A DNA stretch of 64,000 bases from NCBI GenBank assembly GCA_025642075.2, contig JAODUO010001720.1, forward strand, positions 15,001 through 79,000. The letters are read 5' to 3'. The position numbers and the translations under genes were made by a program. The stretch comes from Ridgeia piscesae. Lineage: Eukaryota > Annelida > Polychaeta > Sabellida > Siboglinidae. The notes below the pieces were generated by a model, which was given only the letters and a program-made list of their open reading frames with translations, did no database searches and was not told the origin of the DNA. Positions within the stretch are counted from its first letter, which is position 1. Each line of letters begins with the position of its first letter. Below, piece by piece: positions 26,094 to 36,649 of the stretch.

Positions 26094-27429
26094 GTAAGTG
26101 TTTTTAAATTCTGGGTTCAAAAGCGAAGTTGTCATTAAAGTATGAATGCAGTATGCATAAACAACATAAATTATGGTTGTAAAAATATTGATCCAATAAA
26201 GTATATCTAATTTGATAGAAGAAGAAGTCATGCCGGGGAAGAACATGTATACATAGACTGGATGTAAGACGGTACATGGAGATCATAAATACCCTAAACA
26301 AATTGGCTTCTAAATGTGTATTAACAACATAAATTATGTGTGATTTGTGTGTTATAAATACTCGTGTAACAAATCTACCTCTAATATTTACAGACCCAGA
26401 AAATATAACGATGAACTTTTACTACCTACCTAGAGTAAAAAATGTTGGCAAGTGTCATACTAAAAGTAGGGTATTTTGTCCAAGGGTTTACATTTTTATT
26501 AATTTCTTTCTTACACACTGCTTGCCAAATTGTACTTAGTTGCCTTATTTTATAGTGGTTCGCAATTTCGACCACACAACATATTGAAACATGGTGAACA
26601 AAACATCCAGGTTCATAACATTCACTTGTAAGCTGTAGTGACAATAATACTGAGGCAAGCCAAACTAATTACAGTACCCTTTGATCTCTGATGTTTCAAG
26701 TTCCCACATCCTAGACAGCAGATGTCCTGCTACAAAGTAGTATGATTAGTTAGCAAAGAAGCAGACCCTGTCCCTTTATAGGGCCTGTAAGTCTGTCACG
26801 ATATATGGCGAGACTCTGCGCAACTCAAGCTGATTGGGGACAGGACACAATAATGATATTCTAACAACAGGTGACAGTTGTAGTTTCCAACTGATGAAAA
26901 GTAGGAAAATCAGGTCATAAATATCTTGTGTTATGAACGATTTTAGACCATATGTGTCTTTTATGTGGTTTGCATTTTACATTGCTATACATTGTGGTTT
27001 CACAACAGTTCGATAAGCACTTGTATCTGACGTGTCTAAATACACATAATCAGAACACTTGTCCACATTTACTCCAAAACAGGTTGTACTGCACAAAAGA
27101 TGGCATTCTTCATTATTTGTCAAGATCGCTATAAACACAAGTACTAGCCGCTGATGCCATGGCAACCACCATAATAATCGATTAAAATGCATGATTCCCA
27201 TGATCAGTCTTACCAGCAAAATGTCACTCTGCTTCTGCTTGTAGCTATCCTTCGGAAAATATAACTGTTTGGGATTATGTGGGGATATCCTGATTATTAC
27301 AACCAAAACAATGTCCTATCTCTTAACACAGAAAAAAATGGACTTCCTGCCCCCAAGTGCCCCCAACCTTGTTTTTGAGCATGCGACTTACCCGGTACAT
27401 GGCCTATTAAGATATGTTAACTGCTTCAG
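26094..27429 (+). other. Intron 1
   Basis: No repeat array. A short open segment at 26394-26434 with an AG before it was considered as an exon and left out (see rejected list). Confidence 0.6.
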
Positions 27430-27491
27430 GTGTGCTAGGGAAGGTCCTGACAGGTGTGTTGGAGGACGGGAAGACATCTAAGCTCAACCAG
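27430..27491 (+). CDS. PROM1: Prominin exon 2 with GC donor (residues 93-113)
   Basis: The acceptor is TTAACTGCTTCAG|G. Phase 1 entry from exon 1 gives VLGKVLTGVLEDGKTSKLNQ and exits in phase 0, exactly what exon 3 needs. The spacing between the N-terminal domain and TM1 then matches the family length. The donor is CAG|GCAAGT, a non-canonical GC donor with the otherwise perfect consensus typical of GC-AG introns. An alternative acceptor at 27438 would remove 3 residues. Confidence 0.6.
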
Positions 27492-27559
27492 GCAAGTGTA
27501 TCACACTGCAGGCAAATGTATCGTGTATCAGATAGGGTATCATGCATATCAAGAAAATG

Positions 27560-28090
27560 AATTACAGATAACACTGACAAGTAGAGCATTGTGTAATAAT
27601 ACTAACACTGACAAGTAGAGCATCGTGTAATAATACTAACACTGACAAGTAGAACATCGTGTAATAATACTAACACTGACAAGTAGAACATTGTGTAATA
27701 ATACTAACACTGACAAGTAGAACATTGTGTAATAATACTAACACTGACAAGTAGAGCATGTGTAATAATACTAACACTGACAAGTAGAACATGTGTAATA
27801 ATACTAACACTGACAAGTAGAACATTGTGTAATAATACTAACACTGACAAGTAGAGCATTGTGTAATAATACTAACACTGACAAGTAGAGCATTGTGTAA
27901 TAATACTAACACTGACAAGTAGAGCATTGTGTAATAATACTAACACTGACAAGTAGAGCATTGTGTAATAATACTAACACTGACAAGTAGAGCATTGTGT
28001 AATAATACTAACACTGACAAGTAGAGCATTGTGTAATAATACTAACACTGACAAGTAGAGCATTGTGTAATAATACTAACACTGACAAGA
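27560..28090 (+). repeat. 34-bp minisatellite in intron 2, about 15 copies
   Basis: The unit contains AATAATACTAACACTGACAA followed by GTAGAGCATT. A few copies lack 1-2 bases. Just over one further unit appears at 30037-30085, on the other side of a corrupted block and a LINE fragment. The unit does not resemble the exon 2 junction. Confidence 0.95.
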
Positions 28091-29440
28091 TTTAACAAGA
28101 TTTAACAAGATTTAACAAGATTGCCACCTAGAGATTCAACTCTAGATGGCAGGTGGACTAGGAAGCCATTTGGTTAAAACTAAGAAAATAAACCATTATC
28201 TAATAAAACCACTGCAGTGGGATTGGTATATAAAAGACGATTTTATTTTGTAAAATACTTTAAAACTACTAAACATGTGTAATAATCAAACTGAAAAAAG
28301 CATTTTGTAATAATCTAACCTACTTTGTTAATTTAAATGAAATGAAACATTTGTAATAAAACTAACACTACAAGTAGCTTGTGTTTACTACACTGACAAC
28401 TAGCATTTTCCTAATAATCTCACTGACAGTAGAAAATTTTGTAAAATATACACTGACAATAAAATTTTAATAAAACCATGACAATAAAATTTTAAACAAA
28501 ACCCCAATAGAGATCTGCATATTCAATCTTTAATTTTCTAAAATTTTTGTTAAACCACAAAACTCTTTTTAGAAACCCCCCGTTCTTTTACATTTATAAA
28601 CTAATATTACATAATTTTAGTATCATTTTGTTGCGTCCTTTTTACTTTTCTAAACATATAATATCTTCTTATACAGTCAGGCTTTATAGAAAAATTTAAA
28701 TTTAGGCAACATTTTTGTATACATGTATTAATTTAAATTCTTTTTCTTTTAATTCTATTACCTGAAAAGGATCCACATGTACACAATTTGACTCACTTCG
28801 GGATAACTAACAATTCCCCATGGGTCTGAACCTTTTTTTTTTGTCGCACTTTATATTTATACCCTAAGTCCCCCTTTTTTACCCCCGTACTGTAGTTTTT
28901 AGTTTACAGGGGGATCTCCATAAAGTATATTACATGTTTCCCCTGCTATATGTGGGGAGGGCCCCCTTCACTTTTTTTAAATTTAAAACCCGAATTTGCC
29001 ACTTTTTTCAAAAACCATTTTTTTCAAAAATTATTGCTATTCTTGCAAAGCCTGTCTTTGACTTTCTCCTTTTTAATTTTTCCTCTCTTTTATGTAATAC
29101 GGAAAACCCCTTTAAACACCTTTTGGGGGTTTTTTAAAAAAGTTTTAAACCCTCCCCCAAAACCCAATTTGATACATTAGTGCCTGAGACCTACACATAG
29201 GCCCATTTTACTGGGGTCCCTGTGGTATATCAAAAATTTATTTAAACCTCCCATAAAATATATTTGTCTTATATAATAACTATTTTTATATCCCAGTTGA
29301 TCATTCCATTTCCTATGCATGGGCCTTGTGTTTTTAAGTGTATCCCTTTGAGCCTGGCACCTTCCCGACACTAGGCTTTTTTTCAAAACGTTCCTCTCAA
29401 CCCGGTGATCCCCTCACTAGGGCTTTGTCTTAACTTCCAA
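28091..29440 (+). repeat. Corrupted second copy of the 30.0-31.3 kb sequence
   Basis: In order, this block repeats text found at 30326-31260: the CAGTCAGG...CTTTAT start, CACAATTTGACTCAC, ACTAACAAT, GTTTCCCCTGCTATATG, GCTATTCTTGCAAAG, TATGTAATA, then two degraded 59-bp units (CCTTGTGT...CCTGGC...GACACTAGG...CGTTCCTCT). Its first part (28280-28500) is a decayed form of the 34-bp array. The differences are enriched in A, T and C homopolymers, unlike ordinary mutation, so an assembly artefact from low-quality reads is more likely than a real duplication. Confidence 0.7.
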
Positions 29441-30037
29441 AAAAAACATATTTGTTAAGCATGACTCGCTTTTAAAAACCCATGTTGAGATGGGTTTATC
29501 AATTTATTTTTAACAAGAAAATCAACCAGGTGATCTTTAATTAGGTCTTTCTAATAGTTTGCAAATCACCGATGTTAAACTTTACTGGTCTATAGTTCTC
29601 TGACTTGTTTTCGAACCTTTTTTAAATAATGGTATAATGTTTGCTTCTTTCCATTCTAACGGAACTATTCCTCCTCTAATGACAAATTGAACACTGTTGC
29701 AAGCGGTATGCTGATTTGTTCTACAATTTCCAATAGTAATTTGGGAGGAATCCCATCCACTCCAGGTGATTTATTATCCTTCATATCTCTTATTTTCCTA
29801 GCTACCATTGTTGGGGTTACAATTAGTTGTCCTAAATAGTCAAACTCTCTCCCTTCGAACTTAGTCTCAAGTACTGGTAATATACTAATATCTTCCCTGG
29901 TAAACACCGAACTAAAGTACTCATTTAGGTTTTCTGCCATTAAGAATCCCTCTGTTATTATGTTTCCATCACTACCTTCTAGAGGACCGACCTTATCCTG
30001 AACTTTCTGTTTACTTCGAACATACGCATAAAAACTC
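29441..30037 (-). mobile_element. LINE reverse-transcriptase fragment in intron 2 (dead)
   Basis: On the minus strand, the frame from 30037 down to 29665 includes EYFSSVFTRED, the DNKSPGVDGIPPKLL motif at the start of the RT domain, and SIPLATVFNLSLEE. After frameshifts it continues with GIVPLEWKEANIIPLFKKGS and then pieces of ENYRPV, IKDHLVDFLVKNKL and QHGF/SCLTN-type motif. This is a CR1/Jockey-type RT fragment different from the one at 19.9 kb. It is truncated at both ends, and the 5' end stops abruptly at the 34-bp repeat. Confidence 0.85.
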
Positions 30038-30229
30038 AAGTAGAGCATTGTGTAATAATACTAACACTGACAAGTAGAGCATCGTGCATATTAGGCAAGT
30101 CTATTAATTTATCTAAATTGCATTGTGCATATCAGACATGGGTATCACATATATCAATAGCTTTATCTAGAAACCTGTCCACCTGTTCTTTGGACATACA
30201 CATATATATAATACTAATACTATAACATA

Positions 30230-30261
<32 letters not shown>

Positions 30262-30284
30262 GGCGTACCTGTATTTTTTTAATC

Positions 30285-30323
<39 letters not shown>

Positions 30324-30325
30324 CA
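30230..30325. repeat. Two (TA)n microsatellite tracts
   Basis: TA repeats at about 30230-30260 and 30290-30321, separated by 30 bases of unique text. Confidence 0.95.
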
Positions 30326-30539
30326 GTCAGGACTTTATGCAGGAAAAAATTATTGCCAGTCACACATGTTTTGGTGGATACATGAATGTTAACTGTTAAG
30401 CCAGATTAATTTTTTTAATGTGTCTGATTACCTGAAATGGACTACAAAGACACATGTGACACAATTTTGACTCACGTTCAAGGCATAAACTAACAATATC
30501 TATGGTTTTGGAAGCCTTTTTATTTTGCTTGTTCATTTT

Positions 30540-30660
30540 TTTACCCGTCCACCACCCGTCCACCCATATTTCTACCCGTCCGTACATTTGTTTTTACCCG
30601 TCCAAATGACAGGTGGACGGGTCTCTACATAAAGCTATGATTACAGTGTTTCCCCTGCTA
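30540..30660 (-). repeat. Dispersed repeat copy rich in CCCGTCCA
   Basis: Four CCCGTCC words within 60 bp, then AAATGACAGGTGGACGGGTC and TCTACATAAAGC. The same order is seen at 3551-3600 and, in the opposite sense, near 5640 and 7850. Confidence 0.55.
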
Positions 30661-31008
30661 TATGATGAGTGAGGTTGGCCACCTCACTGTTTTTCTAAGC
30701 CACCTTGCTCAGGATATACCAGAATTGCTGCTATTTCTTGCAAAGACCATGTTTCTTGCAAAGACCATGCTGCTATTTCTTGCAAAGATCATGTTTAGAC
30801 GTTGCTGCCTTGTAGTTATGCATTTGTTTCCTCTCTATTTCCTATGTAATAGGGTAACACACCCTTCAGAATGCACCGTTTTGAAGGTAGTTTTAAAAAT
30901 AGTTCTAGATGGCCATGCCCCCACATCCCCATATTGTGCATCACACCTTCAGTGCTCGCTGAGCCCATCCTACCACATCGCCCATTATTTTACTCAGGGA
31001 TGTTATAT

Positions 31009-31011
<3 letters not shown>

Positions 31012-31086
<75 letters not shown>
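31012..31086. repeat. (TA)n microsatellite
   Basis: Uninterrupted TA repeat followed by a short CACACA run, just before the 59-bp array. Confidence 0.98.
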
Positions 31087-31088
<2 letters not shown>

Positions 31089-31132
31089 ACACACACACAT
31101 ACATATCAGGACTGGCTTCCTTGTATGTATGA

Positions 31133-32474
31133 CCTTGTGTCTTTCAGATGTTCCTCTATAGACCTGGCTACCAGATCTCCCTGACACTAGGTCTTGTGTC
31201 TTTCAGACGTTCCTCTACAGACCTGGCTACCAGATCTCCCTGACACTAGGTCTTGTGTCTTTCAGACGTTCCTCTACAGACCTGGCTACCAGATCTCCCT
31301 GACACTAGGTCTTGTGTCTTTCAGATGTTCCTCTACAGACCTGGCTACCAGATCTCCCTGACACTAGGTCTTGTGTCTTTCAGACGTTCCTCTACAGTCC
31401 TGGCTATCAGATCTCCCTGACACTAGGTCTTGTGTCTTTCAGGCGTACCTTTACAGACCTGGCTACCAGATCTCCCTGACACTAGGTCTTGTGTCTTTCA
31501 GGCGTACCTTTACAGACCTGGCTACCAGATCTCTCTGACACTAGGTCTTGTGTCTTTCAGACGTTCCTCTACAGACCTGGCTACCAGATCTCCCTGACAC
31601 TAGGTCTTGTGTCTTTCAGGCGTACCTTTACAGTCATGGCTACCAGATCTCCCTGACACTAGGTCTTGTGTCTTTCAGGCGTACCTTTACAGTCCTGGCT
31701 ACCAGATCTCCCTGACACTAGGTCTTGTGTCTTTCAGGCGTACCTTTACAGACCTGGCTACCAGATCTCCCTGACACTAGGTCTTGTGTCTTTCAGACGT
31801 TCCTCTGCAGACCTGGCTACCAGATCTCCCTGACACTAGGTCTTGTGTCTTTCAGGCGTACCTTTACAGTCCTGGCTACCAGATCTCCCTGACACTAGGT
31901 ATTGTGTCTTTCAGGCGTACCTTTACAATCCTGGCTACCAGATCTCCCTGACACTAGGTCTTGTGTCTTTCAGGCGTACCTTTACAATCCTGGCTACCAG
32001 ATCTCCCTGACACTAGGTCTTGTGTCTTTCAGGCGTACCTTTACAGACCTGGCTACCAGATCTCCCTGACACTAGGTATTGTGTCTTTCAGGCGTACCTT
32101 TACAATCCTGGCTACCAGATCTCCCTGACACTAGGTCTTGTGTCTTTCAGGCGTACCTTTACAGACCTGGCTACCAGATCTCCCTGACACTAGGTATTGT
32201 GTCTTTCAGGCGTACCTTTACAATCCTGGCTACCAGATCTCCCTGACACTAGGTCTTGTGTCTTTCAGGCGTACCTTTACAGATCCTGGCTACCAGATCT
32301 CCCTGACACTAGGTCTTGTGTCTTTCAGGCGTTACCTCTGCAGACCTGGCTACCAGATCTCCCTGACACTAGGTCTTGTGTCTTTCAGACGTTCCTCTAC
32401 AGACCTGGCTACCAGATCTCCCTGACACTAGGTCTTGTGTCTTTCAGGCGTACCTCTACAGTCCTGGCTACCAG
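31133..32474 (+). repeat. 59-bp minisatellite made from the intron 2/exon 3 acceptor junction, about 23 copies
   Basis: Each unit carries CTTGTGTCTTTCAG (polypyrimidine and AG), then GCGTACCTTTACAGTCCTGG and CTACCAG, which copy the first 27 bases of exon 3, then ATCTCCCTGACACTAGGT. The final unit runs straight into the real exon 3. Two subtypes (GCGTACCTTTA and ACGTTCCTCTA) are interleaved. As 59 is not a multiple of 3, joined units shift frame. Confidence 0.95.
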
Positions 32475-32653
32475 GTCTTCTTGGGGGTATTCCTGGCCTG
32501 GGCTCTCACCATGCCCTGGATTGGATTATTCATCTTCTTCTCTCGGAACCTTGGCTACTTTGGAGGCAACCGCTACCAGGCCTTTGATCATAACAGAGAC
32601 GTCAGAAAGAGGGAGCTCAGTTGTCTGCTTGCATCTTTGGTCATTGTTTTGAG
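32448..32653 (+). CDS. PROM1: Prominin exon 3: TM1 and start of TM2 (residues 114-181)
   Basis: The acceptor is GTGTCTTTCAG|G, phase 0. It encodes AYLYSPGYQ, then TM1 (VFLGVFLAWALTMPWIGLF), a short basic cytoplasmic loop (NRDVRKRE) and the first half of TM2 (LSCLLASLVIVL). The donor is GAG|GTATGT, phase 2. The segment matches the prominin order Tyr-rich motif, TM1 with a central Met-Pro, loop, TM2. The usual Cys cluster after TM1 is replaced by FFSRNLGYFGG. Confidence 0.88.
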
Positions 32654-32939
32654 GTATGTTTTGTGTATTATTGATAAATTAATTATATTTGTAACAAAAG
32701 TATAACTTTACGAGTTGAGTTAAAAGATAACATGTTTTATCCATGTTTGTCAGTGATAAGTAATTCAGGTTTGTAACCAATAAACATCTTCTAGGTGACT
32801 AACTAATAGTGTAATGAACCATAACTTTAATAAACTTTAGGTATTACTTTATGATACTGTAATAACTAGTCAGTAGTAGTACTTATTTGTTTAAATGTTT
32901 AAAATAAAACAAGCCAATTGAAGCCATACACAACTTTAA

Positions 32940-33334
32940 GATCACTATTTCTCATATCACCCTCACTTGTTTCCCCTCCACTGTGTTACCCTCCTTTGTA
33001 TGACAATCCCTTGTGTCACCATCTCAAATGTCACCCTCACTTCTGACACTCTCCTTTGTATGACTCACTTGTGTCACCCATACTTGTGATGACCTCCCGT
33101 GTGTCACCTTGCTGTCAGCCAGCCCTGTGACGCCCTCCCTTGTGATACACACCCTTGTGTAAATTTCCCTCGTGACACCCTCCTTGTTGTCACGCTCCTT
33201 CGTGTCATCCACTCTTGTGTCAGCTCCCTCGTGAATCCCTACCTTGTGTTACACAGCCTTGTGTCATCCTACTTCATGACACTGTCCTTGAGTTGCCCTC
33301 CTTGGTGATACCTTCCTTCATGTCACCCGCGTGA
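32940..33334 (+). repeat. Degenerate ~15-bp CTTGTGTCACCCTCC repeat in intron 3
   Basis: About two dozen very diverged units, recognisable from recurring CTTGTGTCA, TGACACCCTCC and CCCTCGTGA words. Clearly older than the array that follows it. Confidence 0.75.
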
Positions 33335-33335
33335 A

Positions 33336-35325
33336 GTGATATGATCTTTAGTTGTCGCCAGTTTAAGTGGTCTGATGGGACACATCACATGATGTAATCT
33401 TTAGTTGTTGTCTTAATTTAAAGCAGTTTGATGTGACTCATCAAGCGGTGTCATCTTTATTTATTATCTCCAGGTACAGCAATCTGATGAGGTTTATCAA
33501 GTGATGTAATCTTTAGTTGTTGTCTCCAGGTACAGCAGTCTGATAAGGTTCATCAAGTGATATAATCTTTAGTTGTCTCCAGTTTCTGCAGTCTGATGGG
33601 GTTCATCAAGTGATGTAATCTTTAGTTGTTGTCTCCATTTTCAGCTGTCTGATGAGGTTCATCAAGTGATGTAATATTTAGTTGTTGTCTCCAGGTACAG
33701 CAGTCTGATAAGGTTCATCAAGTGATATAATCTTTAGTTGTCTCCAGTTTCTGCAGTCTGATGGGGTTCATCAAGTGATGTAATCTTTAGTTGTTGTCTC
33801 CATTTTCAGCTGTCTGATGAGGTTCATCAAGTGATGTAATATTTAGTTGTTGTCTCCAGGTACAGCAGTCTGATAAGGTTCATCAAGTGATATAATCTTT
33901 AGTTGTCTCCAGTTTCTGCAGTCTGATGGGGTTCATCACGTGATATAATCTTTAGTTGTTGTCTCCAGTTACAGCTGTCTGATGAGGTTCATCAAGTGAT
34001 ATAATCTTTAGTTGTTGTCTCCAGTTACAGCTGTCTGATGAGGTTCATCAAGTGATATAATCTTTAGTTGTTGTCTCCAGGTACAGCTGTCTGATGAGGT
34101 TCATCAAGTGATATAATCTTTAGTGGTTGTCTCCAGGTACAGCAGTCTGATAAGGTTCATCAAGTGATATAATCTTTAGTTGTTGTCTCCAGTTAAACAA
34201 AGCAGTCTGATGAGGTTCATCAAGTGATGTAATCTTTAGTTGTTGTCTCCAGGTACAGCAGTCTGATGAGGTTCATCAAGTGATATAATCTTTAGTTGTC
34301 TCCAGTTTCTGCAGTCTGATGAGGTTCATCAAGTGATGTAATCTTTAGTTGTTGTCTCCAGGTACAGCAGTCTGATGAGGTTCATCAAGTGATATAATCT
34401 TTAGTTGTCTCCAGTTACAGCTGTCTGATGAGGTTCATCAAGTGATGTAATCTTTAGTTGTTGTCTCCAGGTACAGCAGTCTGATGAGGTTCATCAAGTG
34501 ATATAATCTTTAGTTGTTGTCTCCAGTTACAGCAGTCTGATGAGGTTCATCAAGTGATATAATCTTTAGATTGTGCTCCAGTTACGCAGTCTGATGTGGT
34601 TCATCAAGTGATTAATTTTAGTTGTTGTCTCCAGTTACAGCTGTCTGATGAGGTTCATCAAGTGATGTAATCTTTAGTTGTTGTCTCCAGGTACAGCAGT
34701 CTGATGAGGTTCATCAAGTGATATAATCTTTAGTTGTCTCCAGTTACAGCTTTCTGGTGAGGTTCATCAAGTGATGTAATATTTAGTTGTTGTCTCCAGG
34801 TTCAGCTGTCTGATGAGGTTCATCAAGTGATGTAATCTTTAGTTGTTGTCTCCAGGTACAGCAGTCTGATGAGGTTCATCAAGTGATATAATCTTTAGTT
34901 GTTGTCTCCAGGTACAGCAGTCTGATAAGGTTCATCAAGTGATATAATCTTTAGTTTTGTCTCCAGTTTCTGCAGTCTGATAAGGTTCATCAAGTGATAT
35001 AATCTTTAATTGTCTCCAGTTTCTGCAGTCTGATGTGGTTCATCAAGTGATATAATATTTAGTTGTTGTCTCCAGTTACAGCTGTCTGATGAGGTTCATC
35101 AAGTGATGTAATCTTTAGTTGTTGTCTCCAGGTACAGCAGTCTGATGAGGTTCATCAAGTGATATAATCTTTAGTTGTCTCCAGTTACAGCTTTCTGGTG
35201 AGGTTCATCAAGTGATGTAATATTTAGTTGTTGTCTCCAGGTTCAGCTGTCTGATGAGGTTCATCAAACTTTATAATCTTTAGTTGTTGTCTCCAGTTAC
35301 AGCTGTCTGATGGGGTTCTCATCGA
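33336..35325 (+). repeat. 56-bp minisatellite made from the intron 3/exon 4 acceptor junction, about 35 copies
   Basis: Units contain TTTAGTTGTTGTCTCCAG (acceptor), then TTACAGCTGTCTGATGAGG and TTCATCAA, copying the first ~28 bases of exon 4, then GTGATGTAATC. A 53-bp variant lacks one TTG. Units at the left end (33340-33520) are the most diverged, while those near the exon are nearly identical. Confidence 0.93.
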
Positions 35326-35417
35326 ACTACCACCTAATACATGGTGTAGAATGGAACAAGGATGTGCTCCACAATCACCTGACAGACTTTGAAATCTACG
35401 TCGACAATTCAGTCAAA
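35297..35417 (+). CDS. PROM1: Prominin exon 4: end of TM2 and start of loop 1 (residues 182-222)
   Basis: The acceptor is TTGTTGTCTCCAG|T, entering phase 2 to complete a Ser codon. It encodes YSCLMGFSSNYHL (end of TM2), then the extracellular segment WNKDVLHNHLTDFEIYVDNS. The donor is AAA|GTATGT, phase 0. Its position matches the region after TM2 in prominins, before the ..ILAQ.. segment. Confidence 0.85.
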
Positions 35418-36302
35418 GTATGTTTGTGTTATATCATAGAGGAGCACAGAAGTGAAATAGCTGACCACACAACCAACTCAGGCACAGGGGTTTGAGCCTC
35501 CTTGTGGGGTTTTGTTGATGACATTGTAAAAATGAACAGCTTCCACACAGAGATGACATTAATTGCAGTATGCCTGGACACTTCAGCAAAAGTTGAATGA
35601 AGACATTTGTAGTGTTAATGTTAACTGCTCTGTCAGTGGCTAAGTATGTAATGCTCTGAGTAACGTACAGGCTCTTTCAAGATATCAAAGGAAGGTGGTT
35701 TTCTGAACATAACAGGTATTACCAATTCACTAAATGATAGCAGCATAGAAAGTCTTATGCAGTTTGGCTTTAGGCTTCAATATATGAGATACTGCTATGC
35801 TTGATACCATGAAAATACCAATGTGATGGAATCAGTGATACTATTTGCTATTCATTGTAAGCATGGACTAATGCAGTGCTCTAACACCCCACCGTTTGGT
35901 GGGCGAAGTTGGCCTGGAGTAGGTAAGAATTATATAAATCTGTGTTTTTGACAGGTAAGAAATTGCGGACTGGCCTAGATATCTCTACTTTAATATTATA
36001 TCTGCAAGTTACTGTTTCTGTGGTGCAAATGTCAACTGCAAGTATTTGGACTTGTCAAATTTCTGGTCACATTTAAGATGCATGGTGATGTCATCATCAC
36101 TGGCAAAATATTATATTAGTCACAGACATTAAAGCAGTTTGTGACATTGATTCTGGGGGTATGTTGAGATTGGACTGTACCTCCGTAATTGTTTTACCTA
36201 AATAACAATAATGTTTTATTATGTATTGTTGAAATATAGCCTGTTGCTGTTAATGTTTCTGGAAATTAAGAAAACTGTGTGTTAATAGTTTATCATTTGC
36301 AG
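35418..36302 (+). other. Intron 4, no array
   Basis: Unique AT-rich sequence; nothing recognised. Confidence 0.7.
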
Positions 36303-36369
36303 GAAATTGAACATATTGTTGCTCAAAACTTTGAATTTGCTGCAGAAGTAATTGGAAGAGATCTGGCTA
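36303..36369 (+). CDS. PROM1: Prominin exon 5: loop 1 (residues 223-244)
   Basis: The acceptor is TCATTTGCAG|G, phase 0. It encodes EIEHIVAQNFEFAAEVIGRD and LA. The donor is CTA|GTAAGT, phase 1. It corresponds to the helical segment after TM2 in prominins. Confidence 0.85.
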
Positions 36370-36649
36370 GTAAGTACACTGGTTGTTATTGCTAATTTTT
36401 GTTTAATTGTGTACTTGCTATATCTTGATTATAATGATTATGCCAAAGCACATAAATAGGCTTTAATGGTTAATGTACATTTATGTAGATGGGAAACATT
36501 TCCACATACAGATCTTGTTTTGTCTACATCAAAACAAATTGGCAAATATTTTTTATGTTATATCTTGTGTGTTATATGTGAACTATGTTGCACCTACTAA
36601 CAAGCTTACTAAATCAAGGTGTGAGACTGTACGTGTGTATATATTATTA

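Noticed and set aside
26394..26434. Short segment DPENITMNFYYLPR with an AG before it, resembling the PEDTLRKF part of prominins
   Set aside because: Its donor (AGA|GTAAAA) is weak, it leaves in phase 0 while exon 2 must be entered in phase 1, and exon 1 joined directly to 27430 gives the expected family length. cDNA could still prove it an optional exon.
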